A stretch of 64,000 nucleotides of DNA from the NCBI GenBank assembly GCA_016710985.1, contig JADJTX010000004.1:206475-270474 (forward strand), written 5' to 3'. This document shows, piece by piece, positions 35,314-45,621 of the stretch. The position numbers and the translations under genes are program-made. The stretch's first letter is position 1. Every line of letters begins with the position of its first letter. This stretch comes from Ignavibacteria bacterium. GTDB taxonomy: Bacteria > Bacteroidota > Ignavibacteria > Tepidaquicellales > Tepidaquicellaceae. The notes under the pieces were generated by a model. It searched no databases and was not told the DNA's origin. It was given only the letters and a program-made list of their open reading frames with translations.

Positions 35314-38139
35314 TTGAAAACTTCAGATTTACTTTTTAAGAAACTTACTCTATCCGTTGTCATATTATTAATATTCACTTCGAACATATTCTCACAATAT
35401 TATAATGGTATTCAAACATCATCCTCCGTCTTTATTGCTGATTTGCAGAACAGGATAAGAAATCCTTATACAAGGATATCTTATGATAATTACGATGAAA
35501 CAAACATTGCAAACTTTGCTTCCATAAATAATGGAAACGGAACGCGATCCGTTTTTTGCGTTTATACAGGCTTCGAATATATTTATACCGGGACTTTTAG
35601 CTGGGGATTAATGAGCCGTGAACACACTTTTGCACACAGCTGGACTCCGACATTCCCGTCTGCAAGTACAGATCAGTATTCGGATCAGCATCATTTATTT
35701 CCAACTCATCAGAATAATGCAAACGGCAGAAGAAGCAATCATCCTTTCGGCGATGTTGTAAATGTAACCTATCAGTTTTTAGAGGGAAAGCTCGGTACAA
35801 ATGCGTCGGGACAGATTGTGTATGAGCCAATGGATAATCAGAAAGGAGATGTTGCAAGGGCATTGTATTATATGTGCTTAAGATATGACGGGATAGGCGG
35901 CAACTCTTGGAATTTTAACTGGCTCAATAATACTTCGCTTCCTTCATTAAGTGAAGCTCCGCAGGATACTACTGTTTTGTTGAACTGGCACAGGCAGGAT
36001 CCGCCTGATAAGTGGGAAATTGACAGAAACAATTACATACAATCAATTCAGCAAAACAGAAATCCCTTTGTTGATCATCCTGAGTTCATAAATTATATTA
36101 GTTTGTATAATCTTACAAAAATGAATCCTGTATATGCAGCAGAACCGAGCAGGCATCCTACAGCTTTTACTTCATCTGCCAACGGCACAGGAATTCAGGG
36201 TAACTGGAATGATGCAACAGGAGCTCAGCTTCCATCGGGTTACCTCATCATCGCTTTCAGCAGAAATAATTATTTTCTTCCTATTGATGGTTCTGTTTAT
36301 ACAAATGATTCTGTTTTGTCTGATGGATATGCGGTAATGAACATTCCATATGCTGATGCTAATACATTTAATTTTAATAATCTGATACAGAATACAACTT
36401 ATTATTTTACAATGTATTCTTACAACGGATCAGGAAATCAGATAAATTATAAAATTGACAGCACATTGACCCAGACCAATGCATACGTTCCATCTGTTTT
36501 AGCTGCTGAACCTTCAAATCACGTTACAAATTTTGTGACAGGAAATATTACTACAAATTCGGTACCATTGACCTGGACTGATGCAGTTGCAGGTTCTCAG
36601 GTACCTTTGGGATACCTGATCCTCGCGAATACAAACAACTCATTTTATATTCCTTCAGATGGGACACAATATATAAATGATACAAATCTTTCGGACGGAA
36701 ATGCGCAGGTTAATATAAACTATGCAGCACCTGACAGCTATTCTTTCAATAGTTTGTATACTAACACGAATTATTATTTCAAAATAATTTCTTACAACGG
36801 GACAGGCTCTATGATAAATTATAAGACAGACGGGAGTATTCCGTTTGTTACAGGAGCAACCTCGGGTTCTTCTCCGGTTACCGGATCAGTTTTACTGGAT
36901 AATTTTAACAGAGCAAACAATAATTTACTGGGCAATACTCTTTCACCGGATGTATTATTATGGCAGGAAGCCGAAACTTTGAACCCCTCATCAATAGCTT
37001 TAAATAATAACCGCACCAAACTAAAAAGTACTACAGCGGGACGTGAATATGCATATGTGGATATAGGAAGTATTGCCGGATATCCTGTACAATTCAACAG
37101 CGCTTCAGGACAACTTGTCTGGGCAATTAACTTCAGGCAATCACGCACTGATCCTTCAGGTTTCGATGCAAATAATTACGGAGCAGCATTCATTCTGGGT
37201 AAAACGACAACTGACATTACAACAGGTAACGGATATGCAGTAGTGATTGGAAACAGCGGATCTACGGATGCAATTCGTCTTGCAAAATTTACCGGAGGTG
37301 TAAATGCAAATTCAAAATTTACAAATGTAATTTCAGGCGGAGATTATGCAAATCAATATTTGAGTATTAAAGTTGTATATGAATCAGCCGGGAATAACTG
37401 GTCATTATATGTTGACAGCAGTTCGTCCGGTTTTCCCAGATCAGATCCCAGAGAGGCAGTAACTCAGATTGGTTTTGCATCTGATAATGCTTTTACTTCG
37501 AATGCTCTTTCAAATCTTGGAATACTCTGGAATCATGCAACGAGCGCTAATGATTCTCTGATTTACGATGATGTATATGTACCTTCATTTTTGCCGACGA
37601 CTATAAACATTAAAGCAGTTTCTGAAGGATATTATAATTCTGTTTCCGGCACTCTAAATACGAAAGATACCATGACTGCATATCTCAGAAATCCTGTTTC
37701 GCCTTTTCAGAAAGTAGACTCTTCAAAAGCAGTTATTGACTCGCTGGATTTTACAGGTACATTTACTTTTGAGAATGTTCAGTCAGGAAGTTATTATATT
37801 GAGCTGAGAAGTTTGAATTCAATAGAGACCTGGAGCAAACTTCCTCTGGGAATTACAGCAGGTTCCGTGAATAATTATGATTTTACAGCTTCATTAGACA
37901 GAGCATACGGGAATAATCTGATACTTAAAGACGGTAATTATTGCATCTTCAGCGGAGATGTAAATCAGGACGGCATTGTTGACCTCACCGATCTGCTGCT
38001 GATATACAATGATGCAGTAGATTTTTCTTCAGGTTATTTCATTAGTGATATTAACGGAGACAGGATCGTGGATTTAACAGATCTGTTAATTACTTATAAT
38101 AACTCAGCCGGCTTTGTTTCAAGAATAATTCCAAATTAG
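35314..38139 (+). CDS. Secreted endonuclease I family protein with FN3-like and dockerin-type modules (client D)
   Basis: 941 aa. Signal peptide about 1-27 (ends IFS-QY). Endonuclease I domain about 30-260: SREHTFAHSW, DQHHLFPTHQNNANG, RSNHPFGDV, KGDVARALYYMCLRYDG and LNWHRQDPPDKWE match bacterial extracellular nucleases of the EndA/NucM family. Two FN3-like repeats follow (about 270-390 and 400-510), each with NYYF and NYK signatures, then a LamG-like domain (530-760). The shared module (765-941) has NSIETWSKLP, GDVNQDGIVDLTDLL and DINGDRIVDLTDLLITYNNS, ending SRIIPN. It should degrade extracellular DNA. Start TTG 35314 gives the signal peptide. Confidence 0.88.
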   Translation: MKTSDLLFKKLTLSVVILLIFTSNIFSQYYNGIQTSSSVFIADLQNRIRNPYTRISYDNYDETNIANFASINNGNGTRSVFCVYTGFEYIYTGTFSWGLMSREHTFAHSWTPTFPSASTDQYSDQHHLFPTHQNNANGRRSNHPFGDVVNVTYQFLEGKLGTNASGQIVYEPMDNQKGDVARALYYMCLRYDGIGGNSWNFNWLNNTSLPSLSEAPQDTTVLLNWHRQDPPDKWEIDRNNYIQSIQQNRNPFVDHPEFINYISLYNLTKMNPVYAAEPSRHPTAFTSSANGTGIQGNWNDATGAQLPSGYLIIAFSRNNYFLPIDGSVYTNDSVLSDGYAVMNIPYADANTFNFNNLIQNTTYYFTMYSYNGSGNQINYKIDSTLTQTNAYVPSVLAAEPSNHVTNFVTGNITTNSVPLTWTDAVAGSQVPLGYLILANTNNSFYIPSDGTQYINDTNLSDGNAQVNINYAAPDSYSFNSLYTNTNYYFKIISYNGTGSMINYKTDGSIPFVTGATSGSSPVTGSVLLDNFNRANNNLLGNTLSPDVLLWQEAETLNPSSIALNNNRTKLKSTTAGREYAYVDIGSIAGYPVQFNSASGQLVWAINFRQSRTDPSGFDANNYGAAFILGKTTTDITTGNGYAVVIGNSGSTDAIRLAKFTGGVNANSKFTNVISGGDYANQYLSIKVVYESAGNNWSLYVDSSSSGFPRSDPREAVTQIGFASDNAFTSNALSNLGILWNHATSANDSLIYDDVYVPSFLPTTINIKAVSEGYYNSVSGTLNTKDTMTAYLRNPVSPFQKVDSSKAVIDSLDFTGTFTFENVQSGSYYIELRSLNSIETWSKLPLGITAGSVNNYDFTASLDRAYGNNLILKDGNYCIFSGDVNQDGIVDLTDLLLIYNDAVDFSSGYFISDINGDRIVDLTDLLITYNNSAGFVSRIIPN

Positions 38140-38206
38140 CATTCTAATACTGCGTCAGTTCTTTGTATAAAAGAAATTCCGAGTGTAATACCGGAGATAA
38201 TCAAAA

Positions 38207-39680
38207 ATGAAACTCACAAAATACATAGTTCTTTTTTATCTGTTAATAATCTTACCGGTTAATGCTCAGCATCAGCTGAAGATCATGACTTATAATCTTT
38301 TGAATTATTCGTCAACAGATACTGCAGTAAGGAATCCACACTTCCGGACGATCATAAACGCAGTAAATCCTGATATCTTAGTAGTTTGTGAAATTACTTC
38401 CCAAAATGCAGTCAACTCTTTTTTATCTAATGTAATGAATTCCGGTGGTGCAGTTTATAGCGCAGGTACTTTCATAAACGGGTTTGATACTGATAATGCA
38501 ATATTTTATAAATCTTCGAAAATTAATTTCATCAGTAATACGCCGATATTAACTTCGGTAAGGAATATCAATGAATTTAAAGTATCAGATAAAAATTATA
38601 ATGATACTTTAAGAATTTACAGTGTCCATCTGAAGGCAAACGCTTCTGATTCATCGGTGAGATCCGGTGAAGTTGACAGTTTGAGAAAGAGAACCAACAT
38701 ACTGCCTTCGGGTACTGATTTTATTGTATTAGGAGATTTTAACATTTATAGTTCCAATGAAACAGCTTATCAGAAATTAATTAAAGATAATGTTACTGAT
38801 GACGGAAATTTTGCGGATCCTCTTAATTTAACAGGGATCTGGAACAGGTCATCGTATGCGCCATTCCATACACAATCAACAAGAACGAGGGCATTTGGTG
38901 ACGGCGCTACAGGCGGGCTTGATGACAGGTTTGATATGATATTGTACTCAAAAGCAGTAAAAAATTCAGGAGGAATAAAATTCATTCCTGGTACATATAC
39001 AGCATACGGAAATGACGGACTCCATTACAATGACTCCATTAATCAGATCCCGAATTCGGCTGTATCACAGACCATTGCAAATGCTCTTCACTATGCATCT
39101 GATCATTTACCTGTCTATGCAGTATTTGAATTCGGGAATGCAACTATTTTGAATGTAAAAGTTATACCGGAGGGGATGTATAATTCTTCGTTAAACAGAT
39201 TATCCAGAAAAGATTCAATTACCGTTTATCTACGGAATACATTTACCCCATATTCAATAGCAGATTCTGCGAAAAGCACAATTGATTCCGTTTCATTCAA
39301 TTCTGCTTCCGTTTTCAGAAAAGCATCATCGGGCAATTATTTTATTGCTATAAAAACTATTAATAGCATTGAAACATGGAGCAAGACCGGAATTCAATAT
39401 ACCATAGAAAATCTTTTGAATTATGACTTCACATCTGCTGATTCCTCAGCTTTCGGGAATAATCTTACATTGGAAGGAACGAAGTACTGTGTTTACAGCG
39501 GAGACGTAAACAATGACGGATTTATTGATCTTGATGATGTACTGTCGATTTTTAATGATGCAAATATATTTTCATCAGGATATACTGTTACAGATCTGAA
39601 CGGATAATATCACGGATCTAAATGACGTTTTGATTGCCTACAATAATTCAATTAATTTCAGAATGAAAATTTCACCCTGA
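38207..39680 (+). CDS. Secreted endonuclease/exonuclease/phosphatase-fold protein with dockerin-type module (client E), frameshifted
   Basis: Signal peptide 1-21 (ends VNA-QH). EEP domain about 22-310: MTYNLLNYSS, DILVVCEITS, VHLKANASD, IVLGDFNIYSSNE, DDRFDMILYS and SDHLPVYAVFEF give the nuclease/phosphodiesterase active site. The shared module follows with NSIETWSKTG, GDVNNDGFIDLDDVLSIFN and then TDLNG, where the main frame stops at 39607. In another frame DNITDLNDVLIAYNNSINF continues to TGA 39678-39680, completing the second calcium repeat, so a 1-2 base indel near 39604 is present. Substrate could be nucleic acid or phospholipid. Confidence 0.87.
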
Positions 39681-39797
39681 AAATTATACAATAAGTAAAT
39701 CTAAATTAACATATTTTTTAACTTACCTTTAATATTAAAAATTTATTTTCAGCTTCAAAATTATTCTAGAATTTTTAAACATCAAACAGAATTAATC

Positions 39798-41503
39798 ATC
39801 AAGAAAAACTTCTTCAAAAGCTCCTTGTAATATTATTATTACTATCCCCGGTCCTCAGTAATGCGCAATACCAGCTGCAGCCAGCCTTTCCAAATATCGG
39901 AACCTTTAATTATCCGATCGAACTAGTCAAAGCCGATGACGGGACAAACAGGTTATTTGTTGCTCAGCAGAGAGGATTAGTTTATGTTTTTAATAATTCC
40001 CCTACGGCAAATTCAAAAAAAGTATTCATAAATTTAAGCTCTAAAGTTTCACCTTCAGGAAGTGAGCTGGGCTTATTAGGACTGGCTTTTCATCCTGACC
40101 ATGAGAACAACAGATACTTTTATGTGAATTTTACATTTGACAGTGCATCTAACTATTGGTCAAGAATTTCCAGATTTACAACAAGTTTTTCTAATCCTGA
40201 TACAGCTTTGTTAAGCACAGAACAGATATTAATTACTCTTCAGCAGCCATATTCAAATCACAACGGAGGAAAACTTGCTTTCGGACCGGATGGTTTTTTA
40301 TACATCTCATTCGGAGACGGTGGTAGCGGGGGAGACCCTTTGGGAAACGGACAGAACAGATCAACATTATTAGGAAAGATATTAAGAATAAATGTTGATT
40401 CAGCCTCCGGGGGAAGAAACTATTCAATTCCTGTATCAAATCCTTTCTTCGGCAACAGCAGCGGTTACAAGGAGGAAATATATGCTTATGGATTAAGAAA
40501 TACCTGGAAGTTCAGTTTTGATCCTCCGACAAACAGACTGTGGGCAGGTGATGTAGGACAGAATGCTTATGAAGAAATTGACATAATCGAAAACGGGAGA
40601 AATTACGGATGGAACAAGATGGAAGGATTTCATTGCTATGGTACTTGTGATACTACCGGTAAAGGATTTACAAGACCTGTTTATGAATATCCGCGTTCAG
40701 CAGGAGCGTCAATTACAGGAGGCTATGTTTACAGGGGATCATTGCTGCCATCACTTTATGGAAAATACATTTATGCGGATTACAGTTTTGGAACCGTATG
40801 GGCTTTAACTTATGACGGAATTAATCCTGCTACAAATGCCCTTATACAGGATACAAATTTTGCCATTTCTACATTTGGAGTTGATCAAAACAATGAAATC
40901 TATGCCTGCAGTTATGCTGCTACAACCGGAAGAATTTATAAAATTGTCAATAAAAGTGTTTCAAATCTGGAACTGAAAATTGCAATAGAAGGTTTTTATG
41001 ATTCAGTAAATGACAAACTAAATATCAGAGATACAGTAAAAGTTTTTATCAGACAGTCAAATTCCCCATACAATCTAATTGATTCAGCACAAACAACAAT
41101 AGACTCAATGACCCTCAAGGGACTTTATCAGTTTAATAATGTACCAAACGGGAAATACTATCTGCAGATCAGACACAGGAACAGTCTTGAGACCTGGAGC
41201 AGGTCCGGTGGGGACAGCTTGAAAAAAGGAAATATACTTAATTACGACTTTACTTCAGCGGCTCCTCAGGCATATGGAAGTAATCAAATATTAAAGGGAA
41301 CAAAATACTGCACATACAGCGGAGATGTTATTCAGGAAGGAGTCATAGAATTATCGGATTTGCTTTACGTTTATGATGATGTTACATTTTTTGAAACAGG
41401 ATACATTAGATCTGACATTAACGGAGACAGTATTGCTGATCTGGATGATCTTTTAGCGGTTTATAATAATTCAGTTGGTTTTGTAGAATTGATAAGACCT
41501 TAA
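39798..41503 (+). CDS. Secreted PQQ-dependent sugar dehydrogenase-like protein with dockerin-type module (client F), start lost/frameshifted
   Basis: Soluble glucose/sorbosone dehydrogenase-type six-blade propeller. PNIGTFNYPIELVKADDGTN, LFVAQQRGLVYVF, ELGLLGLAFHPDH, LAFGPDGFLYISFGDGGSGG, NRSTLLGKILRINVD, AYGLRNTWKFSFD and GRNYGWNKMEGFHCYG are conserved. The shared module has HRNSLETWSRSG, GDVIQEGVIELSDLL and DINGDSIADLDDLL, ending VELIRP. The open frame extends far upstream of the first usable start (GTG 40124). The N-terminal signal peptide (LLVILLLLSPVLSNAQ) is readable from about 39823, but the expected ATG is ATC at 39798 and a -1 shift near 39823 is needed. The listed start is thus inferred. 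Confidence 0.83.
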
Positions 41504-41602
41504 ACTGATTATACAAAAAAAAATATGTATTAATCTTAATTTATATATCCTATATTACTTAAAATCTTAAACAAACTTTTTAATAAATCTAATCAAAAAA
41601 AA

Positions 41603-42520
41603 ATGAATAAAATTATCAAAATTTCATTTGCAGTGGTATTGGCATTTGTTAGTTTGAATCTTGGAATCGCTCAACAGAAAGATTCCTTATATGAAATTCC
41701 TACTTACACACTTAAGGCAACGAACATTCAATTAACATCCCCAAACACATATGAGTGGGATGTTTATATATTGCATACTAATCCTACTGTAACACCTTAC
41801 TTTTATGCAGCAGCGCAGTATTTTTTCCATTTTAATCCAAACATTGCAAATGGCGGTACATTAACTTATTCAAAAGTTTCCGGTCCTACAGGATCCGAAT
41901 TACCTGCTACTTACCAACCGGTAAGTCCTTCCATCAGCGGTAACATACTGAGATTAGCCTCTAATTTACCGGGATCTCCTGAAGACTCAGTTCTGATCAA
42001 ATCAACTGGTGTTGGGACTAAGGTTTTAAGAATGAGATTAAGAACTTCTGCAACTACAGTTTCAACCGATACTTTGAATCTGCTATGGAGAAGTGAAGTT
42101 CCTGATCCATTCACAAAAATAGCAGCATTTACAGGTGAAGACAATGGAACAATAGTTGATATTTCAACCCCTGGAACACATTCAGTAGATCCTTTTACCG
42201 GTATCGGCGGCCCGTCTTCGACGTCAAGTCTGATGCCAACAGAGTTTGCTCTTGCACAGAATTTCCCCAATCCTTTTAATCCGACTACTAAGATAGATTA
42301 GGCAATACCTGTTGACGGAAAGGTAAGTATACTAATTTATGATAGAGCGGGAAGGGAAGTGATGAACTTAGTTAACACTGTTCAGACAGCCGGATTTTAT
42401 TCTGTAAATTTTAACGGTGCTAATTTAGCGAGTGGAATGTACTTTTACAGAATTGATGTTAACGGAGGCGAAGAAGCTAAAAACTACAGAGCTACGAAGA
42501 GAATGGTGCTGATCAAATAA
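41603..42520 (+). CDS. T9SS-sorted protein with cohesin-like region (scaffold-like 2), in-frame TAG
   Basis: Signal peptide about 1-23 (ends GIA-QQ). Residues 30-200 are a beta-rich domain (YEWDVYILHTNP, AQYFFHFNPNIANGG, ISGNILRLASNLP, GTKVLRMRLRTSATTV, DTLNLLWRSE) laid out like that of scaffold-like 1. A T9SS type A domain follows: QNFPNPFNPTTKID, then TAG at 42299-42301 where paralogues have an aromatic residue, then AIPVDGKVSILIYDRAG and on to KRMVLIK, TAA 42518-42520. As TAG ends other genes here (for example the PNGase F-like and meaB genes), this is a nonsense change or error, not recoding. Without read-through the sorting signal would be lost. Confidence 0.8.
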
Positions 42521-42545
42521 AATTTTCATTGAAACAATTTTTATT

Positions 42546-42582
42546 AAGCTGCCTTAAGATTCTTTCTTGAGGCAGCTTTTTT
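42546..42582. terminator. Bidirectional terminator between convergent genes
   Basis: AAGCTGCCT/AGGCAGCTT-type stem with an extended imperfect AAG/CTT part and a T6 run on the plus strand. It serves scaffold-like 2 and, on the other strand, the methyltransferase. Confidence 0.85.
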
Positions 42583-43375
42583 ATGGGACTAATTGTTTAT
42601 TTCTAAAAGTGTTCAGAAATATTCCCGCCGAAACAGAAATGTTGAGTGATTCACAATCCGTGAATCCGCTGATTCTGATTTTCTGATAATTTTTGTTGTC
42701 CAGTATACCTCTGCTGATACCTGATGCTTCATTCCCAAAAACAAAGACATATTTTTCATATGCCTTAAATCTGAAGTCTGAAAGATTTGTATCTGAATTC
42801 AGAGCTGTAAGGATAATATTATACTTTTTCTCATACAGTTTTTTTAAATCTACTTCTAAGTCGGCTTCATCAATTATATTCAAATTAAATAAAGCTCCCT
42901 GCGAGGAACGGATCACTTTGGAATTAAACAGATCAACAGAATTTTTACTGATCAGCATTTGATCTGCTCCAAACCAGTAAGATGTTCTGATGATTGTTCC
43001 TAAGTTCCCGGGATCATTTATTGAATCCAAAGCTACTATCAGGTTTCCATCAGGAAATTCTTTTAAAAATGAATTACTGTTCTGTGCGACCACTCCTATA
43101 ATTCCCTGAGAGTTAACTGTTTCAGCAAGATGGCTGAATGTTTTTTCGTTCAATAAAATAATATCAGTTTTATTTTCATTATTCCGGATTATCTTTAATA
43201 ATTCTTCATTTCTGAAATCTTCCCGAATGATTACTTTTTCAAGATTTGTTCTGTAATTTTTTGATTTCAGGCATTCTTGAATAAGGTGGACTCCTTCGAT
43301 CAAAAACTTTTTTTCAGAATCGCGATATTTTTTTATTTTCAGACCTGAATAATATTTAATTTCATTTTTTGTCAA
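42581..43375 (-). CDS. TrmH/SpoU family RNA 2'-O-methyltransferase
   Basis: SPOUT-class S-adenosylmethionine-dependent RNA methyltransferase. An N-terminal L30e-like substrate-binding region (1-100) is followed by the knotted catalytic domain with IVALDSINDPGNLGTIIRT, KVIRSSQGALFNL, YVFVFGNEASGIS and the C-terminal SLNISVSAGIF. Target (tRNA or rRNA 2'-hydroxyl) unknown. 264 aa is typical. Start TTG 43375 follows the queD stop with no spacer, indicating translational coupling. Confidence 0.9.
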   Translation of the reverse strand: MTKNEIKYYSGLKIKKYRDSEKKFLIEGVHLIQECLKSKNYRTNLEKVIIREDFRNEELLKIIRNNENKTDIILLNEKTFSHLAETVNSQGIIGVVAQNSNSFLKEFPDGNLIVALDSINDPGNLGTIIRTSYWFGADQMLISKNSVDLFNSKVIRSSQGALFNLNIIDEADLEVDLKKLYEKKYNIILTALNSDTNLSDFRFKAYEKYVFVFGNEASGISRGILDNKNYQKIRISGFTDCESLNISVSAGIFLNTFRNKQLVP

Positions 43376-43780
43376 TTATTCTCCTCTGTATTCAACGAAA
43401 TTCTTTTCAGTTTCATAAAGCTTTATTGAATAAAGTCTTACATTGTCGCGTTTTACACGGGGTTCAAGTGCTTCCCAGAATTTAACAACCATGTTCTCAG
43501 TTGTCGGAATGATCTCTTTGAACATATCAACTTCATTTAGAAACCTGTGATCAACTTTACCTAAGATCTCTTCGTGAATTAGTTCCTTTAATATTTTCAA
43601 ATCCATAACATAATTGCTTTCATGGTCAGGAGTTCCTGTCAGCGTTACTTCGATGTAATAATTGTGACCGTGTAAATTATTGCACTTCCCGAAAATTTCT
43701 TCATTTTTTTCTTTGGAAAGTTTTGGATTTTCAAGTTTGTGTGATGATGAAAAGTGTTCTCTTCTGGTAATGTATAGCAT
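43376..43780 (-). CDS. queD: 6-carboxy-5,6,7,8-tetrahydropterin synthase
   Basis: Zinc enzyme of the 6-pyruvoyl-tetrahydropterin synthase family, making the second intermediate of queuosine (7-deazaguanine) synthesis from dihydroneopterin triphosphate. HFSSSHKL, GKCNNLHGHNY (catalytic Cys and two zinc His), VDHRFLNEV and PTTENMVVKFW are all present. 134 aa. Other que genes are absent, but its partner in the operon is an RNA methyltransferase, which suits an RNA-modification role. Start ATG 43780. Confidence 0.92.
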   Translation of the reverse strand: MLYITRREHFSSSHKLENPKLSKEKNEEIFGKCNNLHGHNYYIEVTLTGTPDHESNYVMDLKILKELIHEEILGKVDHRFLNEVDMFKEIIPTTENMVVKFWEALEPRVKRDNVRLYSIKLYETEKNFVEYRGE

Positions 43781-43860
43781 CTTTTTTTATTTAGTTTTCC
43801 TCAAATTAATTCTATTTAATAATTTATGAAATGTAATTTGCCATTGTACACAAGAAAAAT

Positions 43861-44023
43861 AGAACGAGAATAACGCGGGTTTAGCTGAAAATAACGGATT
43901 TTTATTTGTTTGTAAAAATATTCAATTTGAATCTAACTTATTATTGTAATTTTTAGATTTTGATTTTTATATTTCTCATAATTATAAGAGAATATCCACA
44001 GAATCAGTGTTATCCGTGTTCCC
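43861..44023. repeat. Imperfect inverted-repeat element (ACACGGATAACAC family), copy 1
   Basis: The 467-bp gap upstream of the efflux operon holds an element with degenerate inverted ends: AGAACGAGAATAACGCGGGT on the left and CAGTGTTATCCGTGTTCCC on the right. It is related to that at 53457-53625. Non-coding. The rest of the gap (44024-44247) is AT-rich and must contain the operon promoter; TAATTTTG near 44193-44200 is a possible -7 element without a good -33 TTG. Confidence 0.5.
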
Positions 44024-44247
44024 AAAATCATCATACAAAACTAGCTTGCTTTAACACAAGTCGTATTATACGGAGCGTGCAGTAAGTTAACAAAGAATAT
44101 ACAATGAAACCTTTCTATTCTAACAAGAGTCTTAACAATTAAAGAACAATTAAATAAATAGCATTTTAGTATTTTAGTTGTGATTGAAACATATTAATTT
44201 TGCATACGTTATATTTAACTAATTCTTAATAGAATTCAAACTAATTA

Positions 44248-45588
44248 ATGAAAAAAATATTAATCCTTTCTTTTTTTATCTTCACTGTTACAACTAATAT
44301 TAAAGCTCAAGAAATAATAGAATTAGACGAGGCTGTATACATTGCATTAAAGAATAACACCGGTGTATCCAATCTTGAAAAAAGTCTGGAAATACAGAAA
44401 CTGAACACCGGGATTGCAAAAGGTAATCTTATTCCTACATTGGATTTAAATTTGAGATGGAGCAGAAATAATACTTTTTCTGAAGGAACTGTAACATTTC
44501 AAAATGGTATCCCAAACATTGTTCCTGCACAGGACACTTGGATAAATAATTTTAATCTTGGTTTAAGCTCTAATGTTACTTTATTCAATGGATTTTCTAA
44601 TTTAAAGCAAATTGACCTGGAGGAAGAGACAGAAACTTCAGTAAATATAAATTTAGATAAGCAGAAGTATGACATAGTTTACAACATCAACAGCACATAT
44701 TTTGATGTATTGAAAAAAGATAAAATTGTAATAGTTAATGATGAAAATCTGACTGATTCAAAAGCCCAGCTTGACCGTATAAAGGAGTTTATGAATGTAG
44801 GAATGAGAACAATTGCAGATGTTTACAGACAGGATGTACAGGTAGCTCAGAATGAATTATTATTAGAGAGATCAAAGAATGATTACAAGAAAAGTAAAGT
44901 TGATCTTCTGCTGGCAATGAATACTGATATGGACAAGGAATATTCCGTATCGGACAAAAATATACAGACAAATCTGTCAAATGCAGAGCTTAAAGTCATA
45001 TTAGACAAAAATTCCAATACAGATGCTCTTGTGAACATAGCCTTACAGAAAAGATATGACTATAAAGTTTCACAGCAGGATATAAGGATCAGCCAGACTC
45101 AATATACAATTGACAAAAAGAATTTATATTTCCCCACATTATCCGGATTTGTAAATTACAATCTAAGTAATTCAAGAATAGAAAATGTACTCGATTTCAG
45201 GTCATTCAACTTTGGTCTTGCCATAAGCTATTCCATTTTTCAGGGATTTAAATTAGATAATAAGAGTCAGGCATCTGAGATAAGCATAAAGCAAAAGCAG
45301 GATGATATTCAGCAGCTTGAACAGCAAATCAGAAGTGAAATTAAAAAAGCATACATTGACCTTGAAACTCAGTATAAGCAATTGGAAATACTGGACCGCA
45401 ATATAGTATCTGCTGAGCAGGATAAGATTTTATCTGATGAGAATTACAGGGTCGGCTTGGGAACATTGCTCGATGCACAGACAGCAGCTGTAAAGCTGAA
45501 TGCTTTAAGAATTGACAGAATAAACGCTTACTATGATTTTCTGCTTGCAGAAAGAAGATTGAAGTTTTATGTCGGAGATCTGAAATAA
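44248..45588 (+). CDS. TolC-family outer-membrane efflux protein
   Basis: 446 aa. Signal peptide 1-20 (ends IKA-QE). Two repeats of the outer membrane efflux protein fold: helical hairpins (LEKSLEIQKLNTGIAKGNLI, KQDDIQQLEQQIRSEIKKAY) and beta-strand parts (LDLNLRWSRN, LSGFVNYNL, FNFGLAISYSIFQG). It forms the outer-membrane channel of a tripartite exporter whose adaptor and ATPase/permease genes follow in order with gaps of 21-33 bases. Start ATG 44248. Confidence 0.9.
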   Translation: MKKILILSFFIFTVTTNIKAQEIIELDEAVYIALKNNTGVSNLEKSLEIQKLNTGIAKGNLIPTLDLNLRWSRNNTFSEGTVTFQNGIPNIVPAQDTWINNFNLGLSSNVTLFNGFSNLKQIDLEEETETSVNINLDKQKYDIVYNINSTYFDVLKKDKIVIVNDENLTDSKAQLDRIKEFMNVGMRTIADVYRQDVQVAQNELLLERSKNDYKKSKVDLLLAMNTDMDKEYSVSDKNIQTNLSNAELKVILDKNSNTDALVNIALQKRYDYKVSQQDIRISQTQYTIDKKNLYFPTLSGFVNYNLSNSRIENVLDFRSFNFGLAISYSIFQGFKLDNKSQASEISIKQKQDDIQQLEQQIRSEIKKAYIDLETQYKQLEILDRNIVSAEQDKILSDENYRVGLGTLLDAQTAAVKLNALRIDRINAYYDFLLAERRLKFYVGDLK

Positions 45589-45621
45589 TTAAAAAAAATT
45601 TAATAATAAATTTATAAGAAT

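Noticed and set aside
35597..35863. Minus-strand ORFs within the large exported genes (for example 35597-35863, 36819-37148, 60338-60706)
   Set aside because: Shadows of well-supported genes on the plus strand; no family resemblance.
42299..42301. Recoding of TAG as a sense codon (TAG inside scaffold-like 2 and inside the adaptor at 45850)
   Set aside because: TAG is the natural terminator of other genes here (7742-7744, 20427-20429, 38137-38139, 18465-18467), and an in-frame TGA also occurs (61656), so nonsense changes or errors are simpler.
26662..42520. A cellulosome for plant polysaccharide breakdown
   Set aside because: No glycoside hydrolase or carbohydrate-binding module is recognised among the clients; the catalytic domains are nucleases and a sugar dehydrogenase.
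43781..44247. tRNA or riboswitch in the gap before the efflux operon
   Set aside because: No cloverleaf or known aptamer core was found by eye; the gap is explained by an inverted-repeat element and AT-rich sequence.
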